From NCBI RefSeq assembly GCF_002272015.1, contig NZ_NPBY01000009.1, positions 1 through 64,000 of the forward strand: a stretch of DNA of 64,000 nucleotides. The letters are read 5' to 3'. Position 1 is the stretch's first letter; each line of letters begins with the position of its first letter. A model generated the notes under the pieces. It saw nothing but the letters and a program-made list of their open reading frames with translations. It was not told the DNA's origin and did not search any database. The position numbers and the translations under genes were made by a program. The DNA comes from Paenibacillus campinasensis (GTDB taxonomy: Bacteria; Bacillota; Bacilli; Paenibacillales; Paenibacillaceae). Positions 58,923-64,000 of the stretch are shown piece by piece.

Positions 58923-61697
58923 ATGAATTTTAGAAGATTTACGATGATTACCGTGCTTGCTGCGGCCCAGGTCATGAGCACTGTACCCGTAGTAGCAGAA
59001 TCACAGGATTGGACAACAACGACGGTATCATCAAGCAATACCGTGCCTTCATCTCTTGAAGAAGATCCGAGCAGCTTGACCGGGGAGTCCGGCCTTGCGG
59101 ATGGTGTGTCAGCAGATATGGAGTCCCCGGCCAGTGAAGGGTTCACGGCTGTCGATGGAGCAGAAGTTGTGTCACACGATGGCGATCTGTCCGGCGGAGA
59201 AACGGATGAAGCATCTGTGAGCCATTCGGACGCTACGGAGCAGGAGTCGATCACCTCGGAGCCAAGCGAAGGAGAGCCTGCAACGGAGTCCGGTCAAACG
59301 GAAGGGACCGCGGCGAATTCTCAGGCAGTGGCCACAAGCTCTGCAAGCGGTTTAGCGGCAGCGTCTGCCCCTAATAGCCTGGTGCTGCTGATGAACAGCG
59401 ACGTCATGTACCACAATGGTGAGAAGTTTACGGCCGGCCAGCCGATGGCAGTGAAGAACGGCGTATCCTATGTAGCGATCCGCGCGATGGTAGAACGGGC
59501 CGGATTGACGTTAAGGTATGATAACCAGACGAAAGAAACAATCATTCTGAAAAATGGCAATGAGCTTCGCTTCACGAACGGAAGCAGCAACTATAAAGTG
59601 AACGGCGAGACCCGTGCGATGAGGGGCACAGCCTATATGTCGAACAATGTGTTCATGGTGCCGCTGACGGCGATTACGCAGGCACTTGGCATTCCGTACT
59701 CCGTTGATCAGCCGGGCAAGCGGGTCATTCTGGACCTTGCGCGAATGGAAAGCGGCAGTGGACAGCCTGGGGGAGGCACGGCCAACCCGGGAACCGGAAC
59801 GCCGAATATTCCGGGCGTTGGACCGCATGATTTGGTTCTGTATATGAACAGTGCCAGAATGGTGCAAAACGGCCGGGAATACACCGCCGGTCAACCGATG
59901 GCAGTCACAAACGGCGTGTCCTACGTGGCGATTCGGGCGCTGGTGGACCGGGTTGGCTTGCGGCTAACCTACGACAACACCACGAAGGAAACGATCATTA
60001 CACGCGGCAATGACGTGCTGCGCTTTAAAACGAACAGCAATGTGTACACCGTCAATGGTCTGCAAAGAACGATGAAAGGCGCAGCATACCAATCGAACAA
60101 TGTGTTCATGGTGCCGCTGACCTCCATCACGCAAGCGCTGGACATTCCGTATCGGGTGGATCAGCCGAACAAACGGGTCATTCTCAACGTTTCTACCAAG
60201 CCGATCGCCTCCTTTACGGTTCAGCCGGGCGAGATTTTTGCCGGACAGACCCGGGTGCGGTATTCCACTAGCGCACACTCTCCAGTCGGCTTGGATATCG
60301 TGGATGAGCGCTGGGAAGGACGTCAGGACCTGTTTCATGAACCGGGCCTGCATACCGTTTCCTATTCCGTTCAGGATTCGAGCGGACAGTGGAGCGATCC
60401 GTACTATGTGAACATTGAAGTCAAGGCGCCGAATACACCGCCTGTCGCCATGTTTATGACAGACAAGAAAGAGTATAAAATCGGCGAGAAAATTACGTAC
60501 ATCAATCAAAGCTATGACCGCGATCCTGGCGATGAGATCACCTACCGCTGGGAGAATAACGAACCAGCCTTCTTTACGGCTGGACGTCATACGGTAACGC
60601 TTGTCGTCACCGACAGCCATGGAGCGACCTCCAGCTATCAGCAGGTTATTCAGGTCTCCAGCGAGGTGATGTACACCCGCGATGAATTCAATCATATGTT
60701 TACCGAAATCGGGGACAAGTTCACATTCAACGGGCTGGAGGTTCCGTCGATGAATCTCGTGCCGATTACCCGAAGATCGGAGCCTGCGCTTCTGATCCGA
60801 AGCAATTCGCCTGAAACGGTGTACCGGGAGGGTATCGTGTACCGTGAGGTTGGCGTTGGCAACACGCGGTTCATGATCCACCATTTGAACGCTACAGGCA
60901 AGCGAATGAAAATGTACGTGGTGGCCACCAACATCAACAACACCCCAGCACGGATCACTACCCAATACACCGGCATGGGCGGTCCGATTGATATTCCGAC
61001 GGCTACTGGGCGGGCATCCGTTCAGCGCTATCTCGAGTCGATGCAGTCCGCGGACAGCTTCAAGACCATCTCGCTGGCGCCGGGTGAGAGCAGAGTTATC
61101 CTGGATGATTTGAGCAGACAGTCGCTTGCGAACGGACATGTGGTCTCCATGTTTGCCGATCTGTATACCGACTCGCCGATCCGTTACGATGTCATTATGA
61201 TCGATGAGGCGAAGGACCCGATCCAGAAGCTGCCTCATCTCATTTTGCAGCCGGTTGACGGCGTGCATAACAGAGGAACCTATGCGGATGCAACGCGCAT
61301 CATTGAGACTTATGAACGGGTGGGCGATACGCCGGCCAGAATTGCGATCGGCGATCGCGTTAATGATCCGAACCTGGAAGGCTTTGATGGCATCACTGGC
61401 GTTCCGCAGTCCAATTCCGGCAACTTTGGTGTGCTGTACAAAATCAAGCTCCATCGCGTCGCCCCGAACACGCTGATCACGCTGAATCCGCGTGGAGGCA
61501 GATACATGGGCGCAGTGATGGTCAACGGCAACATTATCAACGTGCCGAACAGCGGGGCGGTAGCCGCACCGCATGAAGCAACCGTGCTCTATCGCACAGG
61601 GGATTATGAGCGGAGCGTAGAGATTCTGTTCACTGCTGCCCCAGGCAGCAGCTTGCCGGTCAATCTGCTGCTCCAGCCGCTTCCGGAAAGCAAGTAA
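58923..61697 (+). CDS. Secreted surface protein with two copper-amine-oxidase-like stalk domains and a PKD-like domain
   Basis: A 924-residue exported protein. The signal peptide ends near VVAES. Residues about 30-145 are a disordered Ser/Thr/Glu linker. Two stalk-domain repeats follow (about 155-275 and 305-420), each with the pattern MNSxxMxxNGxxxTAGQPMAVxNGVSYVAIRAxVxRxGLxLxYDNxTKETII and NNVFMVPLT-ITQAL-IPY-VDQP-KRVIL. They are separated by a Gly/Pro-rich hinge. A PKD/Ig-like pair (about 425-580) and a long beta-rich C-terminal region (about 585-924) complete it. Stalk domains are common on Paenibacillus surface proteins and are not enzymes here. AAGGAG is 6 bases before the ATG at 58923. 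The role is likely wall or matrix attachment. Confidence 0.85.
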   Translation: MNFRRFTMITVLAAAQVMSTVPVVAESQDWTTTTVSSSNTVPSSLEEDPSSLTGESGLADGVSADMESPASEGFTAVDGAEVVSHDGDLSGGETDEASVSHSDATEQESITSEPSEGEPATESGQTEGTAANSQAVATSSASGLAAASAPNSLVLLMNSDVMYHNGEKFTAGQPMAVKNGVSYVAIRAMVERAGLTLRYDNQTKETIILKNGNELRFTNGSSNYKVNGETRAMRGTAYMSNNVFMVPLTAITQALGIPYSVDQPGKRVILDLARMESGSGQPGGGTANPGTGTPNIPGVGPHDLVLYMNSARMVQNGREYTAGQPMAVTNGVSYVAIRALVDRVGLRLTYDNTTKETIITRGNDVLRFKTNSNVYTVNGLQRTMKGAAYQSNNVFMVPLTSITQALDIPYRVDQPNKRVILNVSTKPIASFTVQPGEIFAGQTRVRYSTSAHSPVGLDIVDERWEGRQDLFHEPGLHTVSYSVQDSSGQWSDPYYVNIEVKAPNTPPVAMFMTDKKEYKIGEKITYINQSYDRDPGDEITYRWENNEPAFFTAGRHTVTLVVTDSHGATSSYQQVIQVSSEVMYTRDEFNHMFTEIGDKFTFNGLEVPSMNLVPITRRSEPALLIRSNSPETVYREGIVYREVGVGNTRFMIHHLNATGKRMKMYVVATNINNTPARITTQYTGMGGPIDIPTATGRASVQRYLESMQSADSFKTISLAPGESRVILDDLSRQSLANGHVVSMFADLYTDSPIRYDVIMIDEAKDPIQKLPHLILQPVDGVHNRGTYADATRIIETYERVGDTPARIAIGDRVNDPNLEGFDGITGVPQSNSGNFGVLYKIKLHRVAPNTLITLNPRGGRYMGAVMVNGNIINVPNSGAVAAPHEATVLYRTGDYERSVEILFTAAPGSSLPVNLLLQPLPESK

Positions 61698-62040
61698 GCG
61701 CTGGTAGGTATGAGCCGCCTGCGGTGATAAGAACTGTACGCATGCCCTTTTACCTTTATCCTAGGATAGAATTCCGCACCCTCCGTTACAGAACGGGGGG
61801 TGTTTTCGTATTTTCGAGATGCCCGGCCATCAGGCAATAAGGCCGTTCATTGACGATACTATCATTTTCAGGCATTATTAAGGGAGAATTGTGCACGTCT
61901 TTTGGTGCGGCTTTCTACTTGTAATTGAGCGTTCATGCCGATTTGGTAGACGGGTTGCTTTAAAAATCGGAAGAGGCCGGTACCGAAATTGATAATAGTC
62001 TGAAAGAACGAGCATCGACAGAAATGGAGGTCAGCCGCGT
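61698..62040. other. Gap before the Fur-family gene
   Basis: It contains the terminator at 61777-61806. I saw no good match to a Zur box or any small gene in the rest. Confidence 0.4.
61777..61806 (+). terminator. Terminator of the stalk-domain gene
   Basis: CACCCTCCGTT (61777-61787) pairs with AACGGGGGGTG (61792-61802) with one mismatch, followed by TTTTCG. Confidence 0.7.
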
Positions 62041-62511
62041 ATGCTTACGACAGATCAGATCATCGAAGCCATGTCGGAACACGGGCTGCGCATTACCGAT
62101 CAGCGGAAGACGCTCGCCAAGCTGTTTGGCGAACATTCGGGATATTTGACGGCCAAGGATGTATATGAATATATGGGGCAGAAGTACAGCGGGCTCAGCT
62201 TTGATACCGTCTATCGCAATTTGCGCGTTTTGAACGATCTGGGAGTTCTGGAGCAAGTCGTCTTCGAAGAAGGGGTCAAGTTCAGAGGTCGCTGCAGCGA
62301 AGATCATCACCATCATCACATGATCTGCCTGCAATGTCAGAAGACGTATCCGATTACGTTCTGTCCGATGCAGCTGACAGACGCTCCGGATGATTTCCAG
62401 GTTGTACAGCATAAATTCGAGGTGTTTGGCTACTGCCGCGAATGCGGACAGGAAGAGGGGGGCAAGCCGATGTCAGGCGTCGGCGCGGCCAGACGGGATG
62501 AGCGGGGATGA
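62041..62511 (+). CDS. Fur-family metal regulator, Zur-like
   Basis: A 156-residue repressor. The winged helix (about 1-80; [58 protein letters not shown]) is followed by the metal-binding dimer domain with a His run ([12 protein letters not shown]) and CREC, the two CxxC pairs holding structural zinc. Sequence features fit Zur (zinc sensing) at least as well as Fur or PerR; the assignment is inference. AAATGGAGGTC precedes the ATG. The C-terminal tail ([16 protein letters not shown]) is extra and overlaps the yidD start by 4 bases. That coupling suggests yidD is expressed with it. Confidence 0.85.
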   Translation: MLTTDQIIEAMSEHGLRITDQRKTLAKLFGEHSGYLTAKDVYEYMGQKYSGLSFDTVYRNLRVLNDLGVLEQVVFEEGVKFRGRCSEDHHHHHMICLQCQKTYPITFCPMQLTDAPDDFQVVQHKFEVFGYCRECGQEEGGKPMSGVGAARRDERG

Positions 62512-62762
62512 AGGCGGCGCGCAGGGTGGTTCAAGTTCCAATCCATGTATACCGGAAATACATTTCGCCGCTCAAACCGGCGACCTGCAGATTTTACCCG
62601 ACCTGTTCGGCCTATGCGCTGGAAGCCATTGAGGTGCACGGAGCGCTGAAGGGCTCCTGGCTGGCGGCCAAGCGAATCGCCAAATGCCATCCATTCCATC
62701 CGGGCGGAATCGACCTGGTTCCACCGCCCGGCGGCCAGAAAACACGGGTGGAAGCGGAATAG
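62508..62762 (+). CDS. yidD: Membrane protein insertion efficiency factor YidD
   Basis: An 84-residue basic protein with the full YidD signature: [60 protein letters not shown]. The three conserved Cys are present. YidD proteins sit at the inner membrane and assist YidC-type insertases. The ATG overlaps the TGA of the Fur-family gene (ATGA), and GAGCGGGG provides the ribosome-binding site. Pairing with a Fur-family gene instead of yidC/rnpA is a local arrangement. Confidence 0.95.
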   Translation: MKAARRVVQVPIHVYRKYISPLKPATCRFYPTCSAYALEAIEVHGALKGSWLAAKRIAKCHPFHPGGIDLVPPPGGQKTRVEAE

Positions 62763-62773
62763 TACGGCATCGC

Positions 62774-62803
62774 TTGACATCGTGGATAGAGCTTTAATAA
62801 AAT
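62774..62803 (+). promoter_or_regulatory. Promoter of the metG leader
   Basis: A consensus TTGACA (62774-62779) and TAAAAT (62798-62803) are 18 bp apart, placing the start just before the T-box. Confidence 0.7.
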
Positions 62804-62820
62804 AAATATAATAAAAATAT

Positions 62821-64000
<1,180 letters not shown>

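Noticed and set aside
59964-61574. 536-codon minus-strand frame
   Set aside because: Antisense to the stalk-domain surface protein, with no start signals.

Overview
The window looks like a chromosomal segment of a Paenibacillus-type Firmicute. The evidence is Gram-positive ribosome-binding sites, LplABC-type sugar transporters, YesM/YesN-type two-component genes, a stalk-domain surface protein, a Bacillus-type Fnr with C-terminal cysteines, a T-box leader and a manganese riboswitch. I see no rRNA, tRNA, CRISPR array, insertion sequence or prophage. Both ends are cut: position 1 falls in the tail of an unknown gene and position 64000 inside methionyl-tRNA synthetase.

Region 1 (1-5500) holds cobyric acid synthase, a histidine-rich lipoprotein that may bind metal, and a convergent GH42 beta-galactosidase with a five-copy 15-bp tandem repeat behind it.

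Region 2 (6477-22622) is the most interesting part: eleven same-strand genes that look like a synthase-dependent exopolysaccharide machine. It has two family-2 glycosyltransferases, one of them hyaluronan-synthase-like and fused to a PilZ domain. It also has two different UDP-HexNAc 6-dehydrogenases, two deacetylase-fold proteins, three anchored glycosidase-fold proteins, a membrane HEAT-repeat protein, and a regulator joining a degenerate GGDEF-like domain to a receiver whose phospho-acceptor Asp is Glu. My reading is an aminouronate-containing, partly deacetylated polymer under c-di-GMP-type control. No name for this arrangement comes to mind.

Region 3 (22900-28130) is an LplABC-type importer with an AraR-like GntR/LacI-family regulator. 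A strong promoter carries two matching operators 84 bp apart.

Region 4 (28100-36100) mixes stress and housekeeping functions: a cysteine-free Crp/Fnr protein, flavohemoglobin, a YitT-type membrane protein preceded by two possible small ORFs, MsrAB, a TVP38-type membrane protein, and a TerC protein behind a yybP-ykoY manganese riboswitch.

Region 5 (36093-41370) has an AraC regulator divergent from an oxidoreductase/isomerase/ThuA sugar operon, then a uracil-DNA glycosylase-like gene and an HxlR regulator.

Region 6 (41460-52500) is an anaerobic island: nirB-nirD-nirC, fnr, adhE and pflB-pflA. Perfect TGTGA-N6-TCACA sites lie exactly 41.5 bp upstream of the inferred starts of nirB, adhE, pflB and also hmp, so all four look like class II Fnr promoters. 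adhE is broken by an internal deletion plus frameshift.

Region 7 (52774-58521) is a solute-binding lipoprotein, a sensor kinase, an AraC-type response regulator and NagZ in one operon without transporter permeases. Region 8 (58923-64000) has a two-stalk surface protein, a Fur-family (Zur-like) regulator overlapping yidD, and a T-box leader before metG.
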